In this document: positions 53,257-62,056 of the stretch, piece after piece
How the letters are laid out: each line of letters opens with the position of its first letter
How positions within the stretch are numbered: position 1 is the stretch's first letter
Assembly (NCBI GenBank): GCA_003158175.1
Contig: PMHJ01000037.1
Coordinates: forward strand, 62,713 to 126,712
Source of the DNA: Candidatus Cybelea septentrionalis
GTDB taxonomy: Bacteria; Vulcanimicrobiota; Vulcanimicrobiia; Vulcanimicrobiales; Vulcanimicrobiaceae
Direction: 5' to 3'
Length of the DNA: 64,000 nt
Translations under genes and position numbers: made by a program
Notes under the pieces: model-generated
The model's input: only the letters and a program-made list of their open reading frames with translations
What the model was told of the DNA's origin: nothing
The model's database searches: none

Positions 53257-54221
53257 GCTCCAAAGAACGTTCGACCGTTAGCGTCGGTGCGCAAATGCTC
53301 TCGCTCTCCAATCTCGAGAAGCTGCTGTGGCCGCGCGACGGTTACACAAAAGGCGATCTGATCGCCTATTACCGAAGCGTCGCTCCGCGTGCCATCGCGC
53401 ACTTGAAGGATCGGCCGCTCACGCTGCAGCGCTATCCCAATGGAATCGACGGCGAAACCTTTTTTGAGAAGCAGATGCCGCGCGGCATGCCGGAGTGGAT
53501 CGAGCGCGTGACCGTTCCGACGCCCGGAGGATCGCGCAGCGAGGTCACCTTTGCGCTCTGCAACGACGAACCGAGCCTCGTCTATTTTGCAAACCTCGCG
53601 GCGATCGTTTTGCACGTCTGGACGTCGCGCGTGCCGGCGCTCGACGAACCCGAGTTCGTGCTCTTCGATCTCGATCCCGGAGAGAAGTGTACGCTGCGGA
53701 CGCTTGCGACGGTGACGTTGGCAATTCGAACCCTGCTCGCCGAAATCGGATTGAAGCCGTTGGTCAAAACGACCGGCGGTTACGGATTGCACGTGGTCGT
53801 TCCACTCGCCGCGGGTTACTCGTACGAGACGGCCAAAGTCTTCGCCGAAATCGTTGCCCGCCACGCGGCCGCCGAGCTCGGCGAGCTCGCGACGCTACAA
53901 CGCACGATCGCCAAGCGCCCACAAACCGCGGTCTACATCGACTACGTTCAGGTCGGCCTTGGCAAGACGATCGTGGCGCCCTACTCGGTACGCGCGCGCG
54001 ACGGCGCACCGGTCTCGACGCCGCTCCACTGGGCCGAGGTCGAGGGCTTTGCTCGGCGCTCAGCCCTAGCGCCTGCCGATGAGTTCGCCAAGCACACGAT
54101 CCGCACGTTGCCGGGGCGCGTGGCGCGTGAAGGGGACCTCTGGGGGCCGAAAGCCTGGAAGAAGCAGAGGCTGGAGGGGCCCAGCGCCAAGGCCGGTCGG
54201 CTTTGGACGGAGCGGGGGTAG
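53253..54221 (+). CDS. LigD polymerase domain protein (primase-polymerase)
   Basis: A 322-aa archaeo-eukaryotic primase family polymerase for end joining. It starts with MLSLSNLEKLLWPRDGYTKGDLIAYY (core NLEKLLWPRDGYTKGDL), has RPLTLQRYPNGIDGETFFEKQMP (core LQRYPNGIDG), the catalytic FDLDPGE (Asp139 and Asp141), KTTGGYGLHVVVPL and the third carboxylate region YIDYVQVGLGKTIVAPYSVRARDGAPVSTPL (core APYSVRARDGAPVSTPL). It fills gaps and adds ribonucleotides at breaks. GTG 53253 overlaps the ligase gene. Ku follows after 36 nt. Confidence 0.93.
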   Translation: MSSKERSTVSVGAQMLSLSNLEKLLWPRDGYTKGDLIAYYRSVAPRAIAHLKDRPLTLQRYPNGIDGETFFEKQMPRGMPEWIERVTVPTPGGSRSEVTFALCNDEPSLVYFANLAAIVLHVWTSRVPALDEPEFVLFDLDPGEKCTLRTLATVTLAIRTLLAEIGLKPLVKTTGGYGLHVVVPLAAGYSYETAKVFAEIVARHAAAELGELATLQRTIAKRPQTAVYIDYVQVGLGKTIVAPYSVRARDGAPVSTPLHWAEVEGFARRSALAPADEFAKHTIRTLPGRVAREGDLWGPKAWKKQRLEGPSAKAGRLWTERG

Positions 54222-54242
54222 CAAACAGACCGGCCCCTTGGG

Positions 54243-54248
54243 TAGAAT
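54243..54248 (+). promoter_or_regulatory. Possible -10 box of ku
   Basis: TAGAAT lies nine bases before the ku ATG (54258), which would place the transcript start within about three bases of the start codon. No -35 match and no ribosome site are evident. This is weaker than the alaS case and rests on one hexamer. Confidence 0.4.
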
Positions 54249-54257
54249 AGTCGGGCT

Positions 54258-55094
54258 ATGGCACATGCAATCTGGTCGGGAGCCATTAACTTCGGGCTCG
54301 TCACGATACCGGTCAAGCTCTTTACGGCGGTAAAGGCCGACGATCTCTCCTTCAATATGCTGCACAAGAAGGATGAGGGGCGCATCAAGTACGAGCGCGT
54401 CTGCAGCGTGGACGGAAAACCCGTCCCCTGGGACGAGATCGTCAAGGGGTACGAATACGAAAAGGGTCAGTATGTCTTGCTGACCGACGAGGACTTCGCA
54501 AAGGTCAACCCGGAGGCGACTCAATCGGTGGATATCGTCGAGTTCGTCGAGCTCGACAAGATCAGCCCGATGTTTTTCGACAAGCCGTATTATCTCGAGC
54601 CGACCAAACAGGGCCGCCATGCCTACGCGCTGCTTCGCGAGGCGCTTGCCGGCAGCAATCGCGTCGCCATCGCGCGGGTCGTCATTCGCACCAAGGAATA
54701 TATCGCGGCGGTAAAGCCCATTGGGGATGCGCTCGTTCTGGAGTTGATGCATTGGGCGAACGAGATCGTGGCCTCCGATACGCTCGATCTACCGGGGACC
54801 GAGAAGCTGCCGGAGAAAGAGATGCAGATGGCTCGCATGCTCATCGACACGATGAGCGTCGACGAGTTCGAGCCGCAGAAGTTCTCCAACAACTATCACG
54901 ACCAGCTGTTGGCGATGATCGAAGCGCGCGCGGCCGGCAAGGAGTTGCCGAAGGCTAAGAAGGCGCCGGCGCGATCGAAAGTCGTCAATCTCATGGACGT
55001 GCTGGCGCAGAGCCTCGAAGCGAGCAAGAAGCGGCGCAGCGACGCAAACGGCAAGCCGGCCGAAGCGAAGCGAAGGAAAAAGACGGCCGCTTAA
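54258..55094 (+). CDS. ku: Non-homologous end-joining protein Ku
   Basis: Bacterial Ku (278 aa), the ring that binds DNA ends. It opens with AHAIWSGAINFGLVTIPVKLFTAV (core WSGAINFGLVTIPVKL), has MLHKKDEGRIKYERVC, WDEIVKGYEYEKGQYVLLTDEDF (core GYEYEKGQYVLLTDED), PYYLEP, LREAL, and VIRTKEYIAAVKP. After the core there is a basic Lys/Arg tail that would aid DNA binding. It is the last gene of the NHEJ set and converges with a tiny ORF, the two stop codons overlapping by 3 bases. Confidence 0.95.
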   Translation: MAHAIWSGAINFGLVTIPVKLFTAVKADDLSFNMLHKKDEGRIKYERVCSVDGKPVPWDEIVKGYEYEKGQYVLLTDEDFAKVNPEATQSVDIVEFVELDKISPMFFDKPYYLEPTKQGRHAYALLREALAGSNRVAIARVVIRTKEYIAAVKPIGDALVLELMHWANEIVASDTLDLPGTEKLPEKEMQMARMLIDTMSVDEFEPQKFSNNYHDQLLAMIEARAAGKELPKAKKAPARSKVVNLMDVLAQSLEASKKRRSDANGKPAEAKRRKKTAA

Positions 55095-55204
55095 GACTTC
55101 CCGCCGAACATGTCGCGTAGGACTGCACCGGCCACCAGCCCGGCCTGCGTGCTCTGCGTCATCGTCTCTCTGCCACGTGTGGTGCCCGTAAGCTTTGATT
55201 TCAT
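55091..55204 (-). CDS. Very small ORF, function unknown
   Basis: A possible 37-aa product whose ATG overlaps the stop codon of the MFS gene (ATGA), the same coupling seen between real genes here. A second start at Met15 would give 23 residues, with sequence QAGLVAGAVLRDMFGGKS at the end. It has no recognised domain and is convergent with ku, sharing three stop bases. Chance overlap is possible; only comparison with related genomes would show conservation. Confidence 0.3.
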   Translation of the reverse strand: MKSKLTGTTRGRETMTQSTQAGLVAGAVLRDMFGGKS

Positions 55205-56406
55205 GCTGTGGCCTCCGTTTCTATTGCGGCCTCTTCCCCGCGCGCGCTTCGCAAACCCATGACCAACGCGAGGCCGGCGAGCGCCAGCGATTCCACGCCG
55301 GCAAAGCCCGGTCCGTACCCCGACAGCAACCCAGTGGAGACCGGGGGCGCGAGAATTCCCGAGAGCGAATCGAGCGACGAGCTCGTGCCCAGCACCATCC
55401 CTTGATCGCGATCTGAAGCGGCGTTGCTGATCAGCGCGGTGATGCCCGTGTTCGTGAGCGCCATGCCGAACGCGAAGAGCAGCATCAATGCGGAGAGTAT
55501 CAGGATGTTGTGAACGAACGGTACGACCGCAAAACCGGCGACTAGTGACGTCAGGCCGACGTTTGACATCCAGCGATCGCCCAGGCGCGCGGAGATGCGC
55601 CCGACCATAACGACGTTCATGAAGACGTTGAAGACCGCGAAGATCGAAAAGAGATAATCGGTCTCTGCCAGCGCAAACCCGAGCTGGCGTTGCAGGTAGA
55701 GCGCAAAAACCGCGAACCACCCGTAGAGTGCCAGCGCAATCGCGAGCTTTTGCCAGAGAATGCGGCCGAGGCGCGGTTTGCCGAAACTGGCCAAGAGCGT
55801 TGCGATCGCGAAGCGATTCTGATCGTGCGTCCGCGCGCGGGATTCCGGAAGCATGACGATCGTGACGATCAAGGTCAGGAACTGCAGCGCGGCGGCGACA
55901 AGAAACGGGACGGCGAAACCGTATCGTGAGTAGAGAAGGCCGCCGCCCGCCGGACCGAAGACCATGCCTGCGGCGAACATGGCACCGATCAATCCGAAGG
56001 CGCGCGACCGCTCGCGCGGCTCGACGAGGTCGGCAACGTAGGCTTGCGTGATGCTGATATTTCCACCAGACACGCCTTCGAGGGCGCGCGCGACGAAGAC
56101 GACCGCAATCGGCGCAAGCGAAAGCGCGCCGGCAATATTCGGCGCCAGACCGAGCATCGCCCAACCGATCGTAGCGCCGATTTGACTGATGATGAGGACG
56201 CTCTTGCGGCCGATCCGGTCGGAGATGGTTCCCCACAGCGGCGCCGAGACGAACTGGCAGAACGAAAAGGTCGCGACGAGTAGACCCACGACATAGGGCG
56301 ATGCGCCGAAATGCGTCACGAAGTACGGCAGCATCGGAATCAGCATGCTGAAGCCGACGATGTCGATGAACGTCACGCCGAGAATCGGTAGCAGCTTTCG
56401 AATCAT
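55201..56406 (-). CDS. MFS transporter, TetA-like drug/proton antiporter group
   Basis: A 401-aa, 12-helix major facilitator. The N-terminal PILGVTFIDIVGFSMLIPMLPYF and the loop 2-3 motif GTISDRIGRKSVLI (family GxxxDRxGRR) resemble TetA-type exporters, and GLIGAMFAAGMVFGPAGGGLL is the helix 5 antiporter motif (GxxxGPxxGG). The substrate is unknown. The gene starts 21 bases after the HtrA-like gene, so the two may be co-transcribed. It is not necessarily a drug pump; the family is broad. Confidence 0.85.
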   Translation of the reverse strand: MIRKLLPILGVTFIDIVGFSMLIPMLPYFVTHFGASPYVVGLLVATFSFCQFVSAPLWGTISDRIGRKSVLIISQIGATIGWAMLGLAPNIAGALSLAPIAVVFVARALEGVSGGNISITQAYVADLVEPRERSRAFGLIGAMFAAGMVFGPAGGGLLYSRYGFAVPFLVAAALQFLTLIVTIVMLPESRARTHDQNRFAIATLLASFGKPRLGRILWQKLAIALALYGWFAVFALYLQRQLGFALAETDYLFSIFAVFNVFMNVVMVGRISARLGDRWMSNVGLTSLVAGFAVVPFVHNILILSALMLLFAFGMALTNTGITALISNAASDRDQGMVLGTSSSLDSLSGILAPPVSTGLLSGYGPGFAGVESLALAGLALVMGLRSARGEEAAIETEATA

Positions 56407-56427
56407 GCTCTACCGCTCATTCGCCGG

Positions 56428-57384
56428 CTACTCGGGGGACTCTACCGGCAAGACGATGCGTGACAGGCGCTCGTTACGTCGCAGCAGCTCTATCCGGTAC
56501 GGACGGGTGAGGTCGACGCTCGTCAGAACTTTATGCAGCGCGTCGACGCCCAGCAGCGGTTGGGCCTCGAATAGAAGCAGCACGTCGCCGGTTTTCAGCT
56601 GGGCGGTATCGGCTGGGCTTCCCGGCTCCACGGAGTCGATTACGATCGCTCGACGATCGGCCAATCCGAGTCGCCGCGCAAACGCCGGTGCGAGCACGAT
56701 GTCTTGTGCGGCAATGCCGAGGTAACCGCGCCGCACGCGGCCGTCGCGCATCAAGAGGCCGGCGACGTGCTTGGCCGTGTTGACGGCGATTGCGAAACAC
56801 AGACCTTGGCCCGGAAGCACCGCCGTGTTCACGCCGACGACGTCGCCGCTTGCAGAGACGAGGGGGCCGCCGGAGTTCCCTGGATTGAGTGCCGCGTCGG
56901 TTTGAATGATGTTGTCCATGAGGCGTCCCGACTGCGAGCGTAACGTGCGGCCCAGCGCGCTTACGACGCCCGCCGTCACGGTATACGCAAGCCCATACGG
57001 ATTGCCGACGGCGATGGCGAGTTGACCCGGCCGCAGGAACGCCGAGTCTCCAAGTGAGGCGTGCGCGAGGTCGGGTGCATCCACGCGAAGCACCGCCAAA
57101 TCCGAATGCGGATCGTCGCCGACGAGCGTCGCCGGGAGCTCACGCCCGTCGAGCAGCGCGACGGTGATGCGTTGCGCCTCGTGCACGACGTGGCTGTTCG
57201 TGAGGATGAAGCCGTCCGGCGTGAAGACGAAGCCGCTCCCGTTTCCGCCGTGCCGGCCGTTTCGTACGTCGATGCAGACGACCGCCGGGCTGACCCTTTC
57301 TGCCGCTGCCGTGACCGCCCGTGAGTAGGGATCGAGCGCGGACGCATCTTCGACCGCGAGAATTGGAAGAGACATACCGGTCAC
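56428..57384 (-). CDS. HtrA/DegP-like serine protease with PDZ domain, no visible signal
   Basis: A 318-aa S1C protease. The catalytic triad is His65 (TNSHVV), Asp95 (SDLAVL) and Ser171 (NPGNSGGPL), followed by a single PDZ domain at about 215-305 ([29 protein letters not shown], core [13 protein letters not shown]). Unlike most DegP/DegS proteins it lacks an N-terminal signal or membrane helix, so it may act in the cytoplasm. The start is ATG 57384 or ATG 57375; neither adds a hydrophobic segment. The gene is upstream of the MFS transporter. Confidence 0.88.
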   Translation of the reverse strand: MTGMSLPILAVEDASALDPYSRAVTAAAERVSPAVVCIDVRNGRHGGNGSGFVFTPDGFILTNSHVVHEAQRITVALLDGRELPATLVGDDPHSDLAVLRVDAPDLAHASLGDSAFLRPGQLAIAVGNPYGLAYTVTAGVVSALGRTLRSQSGRLMDNIIQTDAALNPGNSGGPLVSASGDVVGVNTAVLPGQGLCFAIAVNTAKHVAGLLMRDGRVRRGYLGIAAQDIVLAPAFARRLGLADRRAIVIDSVEPGSPADTAQLKTGDVLLLFEAQPLLGVDALHKVLTSVDLTRPYRIELLRRNERLSRIVLPVESPE

Positions 57385-57461
57385 TCCAAACCGGCCGTCA
57401 CCCTTGGGGTTTCGATGGAGCGGGGCAGCACGACGACCGTCGCGAATCGAGCTTGACCCGC

Positions 57462-57545
57462 GCCCAGATGGCGGAATTGGTAGACGCGCTGGTTTCAGGT
57501 ATCAGTGGTGGCAACATCGTGGGGGTTCGAGTCCCTTTCTGGGCA
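57462..57545 (+). tRNA. tRNA-Leu (anticodon CAG)
   Basis: The acceptor stem GCCCAGA (57462-57468) pairs with TCTGGGC (57538-57544), followed by discriminator A (57545). The D arm has GGCGGAATTGGTAGACGC, the anticodon stem CTGGT/ATCAG holds CAG at 57496-57498, a long variable arm typical of class II tRNA follows, and the T loop is TTCGAGT. CCA is not encoded. The T stem contains two G-U pairs. The tRNA stands alone between two minus-strand genes. Confidence 0.93.
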
Positions 57546-57632
57546 GTAGAGTTTTGAAGTCCTATTCGGGTTAACGACAGCGCTATTTTCTTAGGCGACC
57601 GGATCCCGGCAACGTTGACTATTCAAGGCTCT

Positions 57633-58880
57633 TTAGGTTGTCGTAGAAGCCGGCGGGGCTATGGCGCGGCTAGCGAGTAACGCCGGCACGACGCCGAGTA
57701 TCTGAAGAAGCGCCAAACAACGCCACGCAACGTCGAAACCGTACACCTGCGCGAGCGCTCCGAAGAGCGCCGGCGTTACAAAGGCCGCCAGCAGCGTCCA
57801 CGTCAGCCCGACCCCGAGCGCGCTCCCCGAATGCTCCTCGCCGCCGATCTCCGCAAACCCGATGACGCTCACACCGAGCCACCCTTCCGCCGTAAAACCC
57901 AGAGCGGCTGCCAAGAACGCGGCCCACAACGCTGGCGTTCCCGCGGTGATCGAAGCAAATGCCAACGCGATGGCGGCAACGAGCACGCAGACCACGGCGA
58001 GCGGCAACGCTCTACTCCCGGTAAAGAGATGGTCGCTCAGCCACCCCCATGAGAGCCTGCCGAAGATAGCCGCCACCTGCGAGAGCGTGAAGAGCGCGAG
58101 TGCCAAGCTCAACGGGTAGCCCGCGCGATGCACGAGCGTCAGTGTAAGAAATCCAATCAGAACGAGCTGCCCGGCGATCAAAACCATTGAGGTTAGCGTG
58201 AGCAGAATGAGGCGAGATTCTCGAGCGATTTGGAGCATCTCGGCCAACATCGTACGCAGGGATACGCGCTGGCCCTCCAACTCGGAGGGCTCGCGATAGT
58301 ACTGCGAAGCGATCGTGCTCGCAACGAACGTCAGTATGCCGGCAGCGGCGAGCGCGGCGCGATAGTCGTGGCGCAGCGCGATGGCGGGGAGCAGCAGCGA
58401 CCCCAAGACGCCTGCGATTGGGACCCCGCATTGCCGAATCCCCATGGCGATGCCGCGGTCCGCTTTTTTGAAAAAGAAGATGATGGCGTGGCTGCCGGCC
58501 GGCGTTACGGCGGCGTACCCGATTCCGTAGACGAGCAGCCAGAGCAAGAGCCACGAGAAGCTTGCGACCAGCGAGGCTGCAACTAGCGAAAGGCTCATGA
58601 GCACGCCGCTCCAGCGCACGACCGCCTTGTCGCCGAAGCGGTCGGTCAGCAGACCAGCGACCGAAGTCATCGCGACCGATCCGATAAGCTGAATGGAGAG
58701 CAGCCATCCGAGTTGCGCCTGATCGAGGTGAAGTGCCGACTTGAAGAAGGGCATGAGGGCGCCCGTCGACATGATGGCCAGTGACGCGCCGATCATCGCG
58801 CCGGTAAAGAGCGCGAGCACCTCGTAGCGCGACTCGGGCATCGGATTATGCGGTCTGGCCCGGCGCTTGGGGGAATGCAT
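57633..58880 (-). CDS. MFS transporter
   Basis: A 415-aa major facilitator with 12 predicted helices. The helix 2-3 loop LTDRFGDKAVVRWSG is a variant of the DRxGRR motif. GSHAIIFFFKKADRGIAMGIRQCGVPIAG (core DRGIAMGIRQCGVPIAG) and the second-half SWGWLSDHLF follow the pattern of organic-anion or nitrate/cyanate-type MFS proteins. No substrate can be assigned. ATG 58880 is used; ATG 58841 closer to the first helix is equally possible. It faces the small membrane gene across a 46-base divergent space. Confidence 0.8.
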   Translation of the reverse strand: MHSPKRRARPHNPMPESRYEVLALFTGAMIGASLAIMSTGALMPFFKSALHLDQAQLGWLLSIQLIGSVAMTSVAGLLTDRFGDKAVVRWSGVLMSLSLVAASLVASFSWLLLWLLVYGIGYAAVTPAGSHAIIFFFKKADRGIAMGIRQCGVPIAGVLGSLLLPAIALRHDYRAALAAAGILTFVASTIASQYYREPSELEGQRVSLRTMLAEMLQIARESRLILLTLTSMVLIAGQLVLIGFLTLTLVHRAGYPLSLALALFTLSQVAAIFGRLSWGWLSDHLFTGSRALPLAVVCVLVAAIALAFASITAGTPALWAAFLAAALGFTAEGWLGVSVIGFAEIGGEEHSGSALGVGLTWTLLAAFVTPALFGALAQVYGFDVAWRCLALLQILGVVPALLASRAIAPPASTTT

Positions 58881-58926
58881 CTCGAGGAGGGTCTCTTCGG
58901 CGCATTGCGGCGAAGTTCTGTTTTTA

Positions 58927-59193
58927 GTGAATCGTCGGCAGGAGCTGCTCCAACGTTATCTGACGATGCTCGTCCTCACGGCGCCGGCCGCTGCGATCGT
59001 GTGGTTTGTCTTTCACGGCGTCTACGAGAGTTTGAGCATCTCCGAAAAAGCCATCGGGTATGTCGATCCGATGACCCAAATGGGAATAACGCTTGGGTAT
59101 TGGGCGATGATCGGCGGCACGGTTATTTTGGCGGGTATTGCGGGCTGGTCGGCGATTCAGCTGGTTCGTCTTCTGATCGCGCCGCGCCGGTAG
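58927..59193 (+). CDS. Small two-helix membrane protein
   Basis: An 88-aa protein with two hydrophobic helices (about 13-31 and 54-78), a basic start (NRRQELLQRY) and end (APRR). No family is recognised. GTG 58927 follows a T-rich stretch, and an open frame extends upstream without a better start. It lies 1 nt before the diacylglycerol kinase-like gene, suggesting an operon. Confidence 0.45.
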   Translation: MNRRQELLQRYLTMLVLTAPAAAIVWFVFHGVYESLSISEKAIGYVDPMTQMGITLGYWAMIGGTVILAGIAGWSAIQLVRLLIAPRR

Positions 59194-59194
59194 C

Positions 59195-60073
59195 GTGCGC
59201 GTTTCGCTCGTCGTCAATCCGCGCTCGCGGCGCGGACGCCGGTTCGGCGCAGCCGTCCGCGCACAACTCACACACATGGGGGTCGAGCCCGTCACGGCGA
59301 GTGCGCCGGGCGCCCCGCTCGATGCCATCGTCGTCGCCGGGGGTGACGGCACGTTTGCACGCCAGATCTCGCGCGCAATTGAGCTCGACGTACCGATCGG
59401 GCTCGTGTCGCTGGGCACCTTCAACGACCTCGCACGCACGCTGGCGATTCCGTTCGATCTCGCTGCGGCCTGCGCGTTGATCGCGTCGGGTCAGAATCGA
59501 CGGATCGACGTCGCTCGCGTCAACGGCGTCTATTATGCGACTGAGGCGAGCGTCGGCATCTCGAGCCGCATTACGAGATTGCAGAAATCCTCTGACAAAC
59601 AGCGTTTTGGATTCGCCGCCATTGCGCTGAGCGCGCTACGCGCGATTCGATTCGCGCGCCCTTTTCACGCCGAAGTCGCCTTCGACAGCGAGCGGGCGAG
59701 CTTGAAAACGATCCAGTTAACAGTAGCGAACAGCCAAAGTTTCGGCGGCTTCATAACGGTGGGCGACGCGGCAATCGACGACGGCTGGCTCGATCTCTAT
59801 GCCGTCGAGGGTGAAGGCTTCCTAACGGCGATGCGAGTTTTCTCGGCGATCGTCTCGCACCAGGGACGATTCGCCAAAGGGGTTCACACCTTCCGTTCGA
59901 TTGCGTTTTCGGTAAACACCCGCCGCCGGCACCGCATCACCGCCGATGGAGAGCCGGCCGGCACCACGCCGGCTCGCTTCGAAATTCTTCCCGCGGCACT
60001 ACGTGTCTTTGCGCCATCGGGCTTACCTGCTACAGAACAAAACCGGTTCGTACCGCGGGGCGGACATACTTGA
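59195..60073 (+). CDS. Diacylglycerol kinase-family lipid kinase
   Basis: A 292-aa protein of the DAGK catalytic family (YegS/DgkB type). It has VSLVVNPRSRRGR, VVAGGDGTFARQI (nucleotide-binding GGDGT), GLVSLGTFNDLARTL (usual GTxNDFAR), and DDGWLDLYAV in the C-terminal beta domain. It would phosphorylate diacylglycerol or a related lipid at the membrane. GTG 59195 is next to the upstream gene. The 3' end overlaps the opposite-strand binding-protein gene by 44 bases. Confidence 0.87.
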   Translation: MRVSLVVNPRSRRGRRFGAAVRAQLTHMGVEPVTASAPGAPLDAIVVAGGDGTFARQISRAIELDVPIGLVSLGTFNDLARTLAIPFDLAAACALIASGQNRRIDVARVNGVYYATEASVGISSRITRLQKSSDKQRFGFAAIALSALRAIRFARPFHAEVAFDSERASLKTIQLTVANSQSFGGFITVGDAAIDDGWLDLYAVEGEGFLTAMRVFSAIVSHQGRFAKGVHTFRSIAFSVNTRRRHRITADGEPAGTTPARFEILPAALRVFAPSGLPATEQNRFVPRGGHT

Positions 60074-61211
60074 ATCCGTCGCTACCGATGGCGTACAGAT
60101 AGATGTTGGGAATGAGCGGATCACCACTCACGTTGAAGGCGAACTGACCGATAAGCGCCGTGAACGTGCCACCGCGCTGCAACTCGTTCAACAGCGCCGT
60201 GCGCGTCGTTGCGTAGCCGCGCTGCGAAGCGGAAATGATGAGCTGGGCGGCCGCATAACCGTAAGCGGAGAAGGTGGTGATTTGCGTGACCTCTCGCTGA
60301 AAGTCGGTAACGAGCTGCATCGCGCTGGGAATGCGATCGAGCGGCGGCATGGACGATGCGACGTACGCTCCGTCGAGCGCTTTCGCGTAGGTGGTAATCG
60401 TCTCGGTGTTATAGAATCCGTCGGCGGCACCGAAGTCGCCCGTGTACCCAGCGATACGCATCGCTTCGGCAACCGGTCCCAGCTCGGCCGTCTTTCCGGC
60501 AAGAAAGACGTATCCGGGACTGCGGTCCATCACCGTTCGCGCCGCTTGCGCGGGATCGGTTTTGTCGATCGGAAAGAGCAGCAAGTCTGAATCGTGATGA
60601 CTGCTCTTGGCCGCGGTCACGAATCCGCGCGCGACGTCGTAACCGTAGTCGCCGTCGAAGGCGATGGCTATCGTCGGAATGCCTCGCTTATCTTCGAGCG
60701 CCGCGCCGGCAAAAAGCCGCCCCGAGCCGCTGTCCTTGGCCGGGAGGCGATACACGTTATGGTAACCGCGCGCGGTGACCGCATCGGCCGTAACGGTCGG
60801 CACGATAACGGCGAAACCCGTGTTCGCATAGTGCGAAAGCGCCGCCAGCGTCATTGGCGCGGTGAGGTTGCCGACTACTGCGATCACCGTCGAATCGGCT
60901 GCTGCGACGTTGGCGTTGGAGGCGGCAAGGCCCGGGTCGTTGCGGTCGTCTATGCCTCGGAATCCCCAGACGTTAGATATCACCGCGTTAAAGCGATTCT
61001 GCTCGTCGACGGCGGCCTGCACGCCTTTGACGACTTCCTGGCCGTACTTTCCCAATGTGCCGGAGAGCGTGACGTTGACGGCGATGGTGAGCTGCTGCAA
61101 GAACTGCTGGTTGAGCGGGTTGAGCGGCTGGCCGGGAATGATCTGCGCAGCCGCGTGCGTTGTGCCGGCGGCAACCGCGCCCGCGGCCGCAATGAACGCG
61201 CGGCGCTTCAT
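60030..61211 (-). CDS. ABC transporter substrate-binding protein (branched-chain amino acid type)
   Basis: A 393-aa Peripla_BP_6 protein. The N-terminus is a signal peptide with twin arginines (KRRAFIAAAGAVAAGTTHAAA), possibly Tat-dependent. The mature part has GVQAAVDEQNRFNAV, VIAVVGNLTAPMTLAALSHYAN (usual VIGxxxSxxxxA), and YGYAAAQLII. It is an orphan: no permease or ATPase genes are adjacent. The gene is coupled to ubiA by an ATGA overlap, so the link to quinone synthesis may be accidental. Confidence 0.85.
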   Translation of the reverse strand: MKRRAFIAAAGAVAAGTTHAAAQIIPGQPLNPLNQQFLQQLTIAVNVTLSGTLGKYGQEVVKGVQAAVDEQNRFNAVISNVWGFRGIDDRNDPGLAASNANVAAADSTVIAVVGNLTAPMTLAALSHYANTGFAVIVPTVTADAVTARGYHNVYRLPAKDSGSGRLFAGAALEDKRGIPTIAIAFDGDYGYDVARGFVTAAKSSHHDSDLLLFPIDKTDPAQAARTVMDRSPGYVFLAGKTAELGPVAEAMRIAGYTGDFGAADGFYNTETITTYAKALDGAYVASSMPPLDRIPSAMQLVTDFQREVTQITTFSAYGYAAAQLIISASQRGYATTRTALLNELQRGGTFTALIGQFAFNVSGDPLIPNIYLYAIGSDGFKYVRPAVRTGFVL

Positions 61212-62056
61212 CGGTACGCTCGCACCGTCGTCAGCAAGAAGACGACCGAAAACGTCATGTTCGAAAGAAAGACCCGTTCGTTGATGACGAACAGATTGGC
61301 GCCGCTACGAAAGAGATACTCTTCATACAGGATGAGAATCGCCAACGCCGCGATGCCGAGATAGTATGACGGGCCGGCGCCGTCGAGCGTTCCGGCACCC
61401 GCTAGCAACGCGAGCGTCCCCAGATGAAGCAGGATCGGCAAGGAGCGTCCGCTGCGCTCCCCAAAGCGAGCCGGCAGCGACGCGATTCCCTGCTCGCGGT
61501 CCACGGATAGGTCCATGAGCGCATAGATGATGTCGAATCCCGCGACCCACATCGTGACCGCCGCGAAGAGCACGACCGCAGGGAGCGTGATCCTCCCGGC
61601 GATTGCGACGTAGGCTCCCAACGGTGCCAAGCCATCGACCGCGCCCAGCACGAAATGAGTGAGCCACGTGAAGCGTTTGCAGAGCGGATAGATCAGTAAA
61701 AGGACGACGGCGATCGGCAAAAGCTTTAGACATAGTGGATTGAGCATCCACGCTGCCCATAAGAGAATGCTGAGTCCCGCGGCCGCGGCCCACAGCATCG
61801 TTGAAGCAGGCAGCAAACCGCTCGCCAGCGCTCGCCGCTGCGTGCGCGGATTGCGGGCGTCGATTTCGCGATCGAGAAAGCGATTCGCCGCCATCGCCGC
61901 CGTTCGCGCTCCCAGCACGGCTAGCGTTATCCAGCCAAGTTGTGCGAGCGTTGGAATCCCGCGGGCGGCTAGGATGGCGCCGACATAGGCAAAGGGCAGT
62001 GCGAAGAGCGTATGCTCGACGCGAATCTCGCGCAAGAAAAGGCTGACGGCTCTCAT
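61208..62056 (-). CDS. UbiA-family prenyltransferase
   Basis: A 282-aa membrane prenyltransferase with about eight helices. The first Asp-rich motif is NRFLDREID and the second is YALMDLSVD (N/D-x-x-x-D-x-x-x-D), the diphosphate-Mg sites. FALPFAYVGAILA marks the first helix. It adds a polyprenyl chain to an aromatic acid. With UbiD next door, it could be UbiA-like (4-hydroxybenzoate) or MqnP-like (futalosine menaquinone pathway). ATG 62056 overlaps the ubiD stop; the open frame upstream has no family similarity. Confidence 0.85.
   Translation of the reverse strand: MRAVSLFLREIRVEHTLFALPFAYVGAILAARGIPTLAQLGWITLAVLGARTAAMAANRFLDREIDARNPRTQRRALASGLLPASTMLWAAAAGLSILLWAAWMLNPLCLKLLPIAVVLLLIYPLCKRFTWLTHFVLGAVDGLAPLGAYVAIAGRITLPAVVLFAAVTMWVAGFDIIYALMDLSVDREQGIASLPARFGERSGRSLPILLHLGTLALLAGAGTLDGAGPSYYLGIAALAILILYEEYLFRSGANLFVINERVFLSNMTFSVVFLLTTVRAYR

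Noticed and set aside
57546-57632. Attachment site or terminator after the tRNA-Leu gene
   Set aside because: No copy of the tRNA 3' end and no stem followed by a T-run is visible in this stretch.
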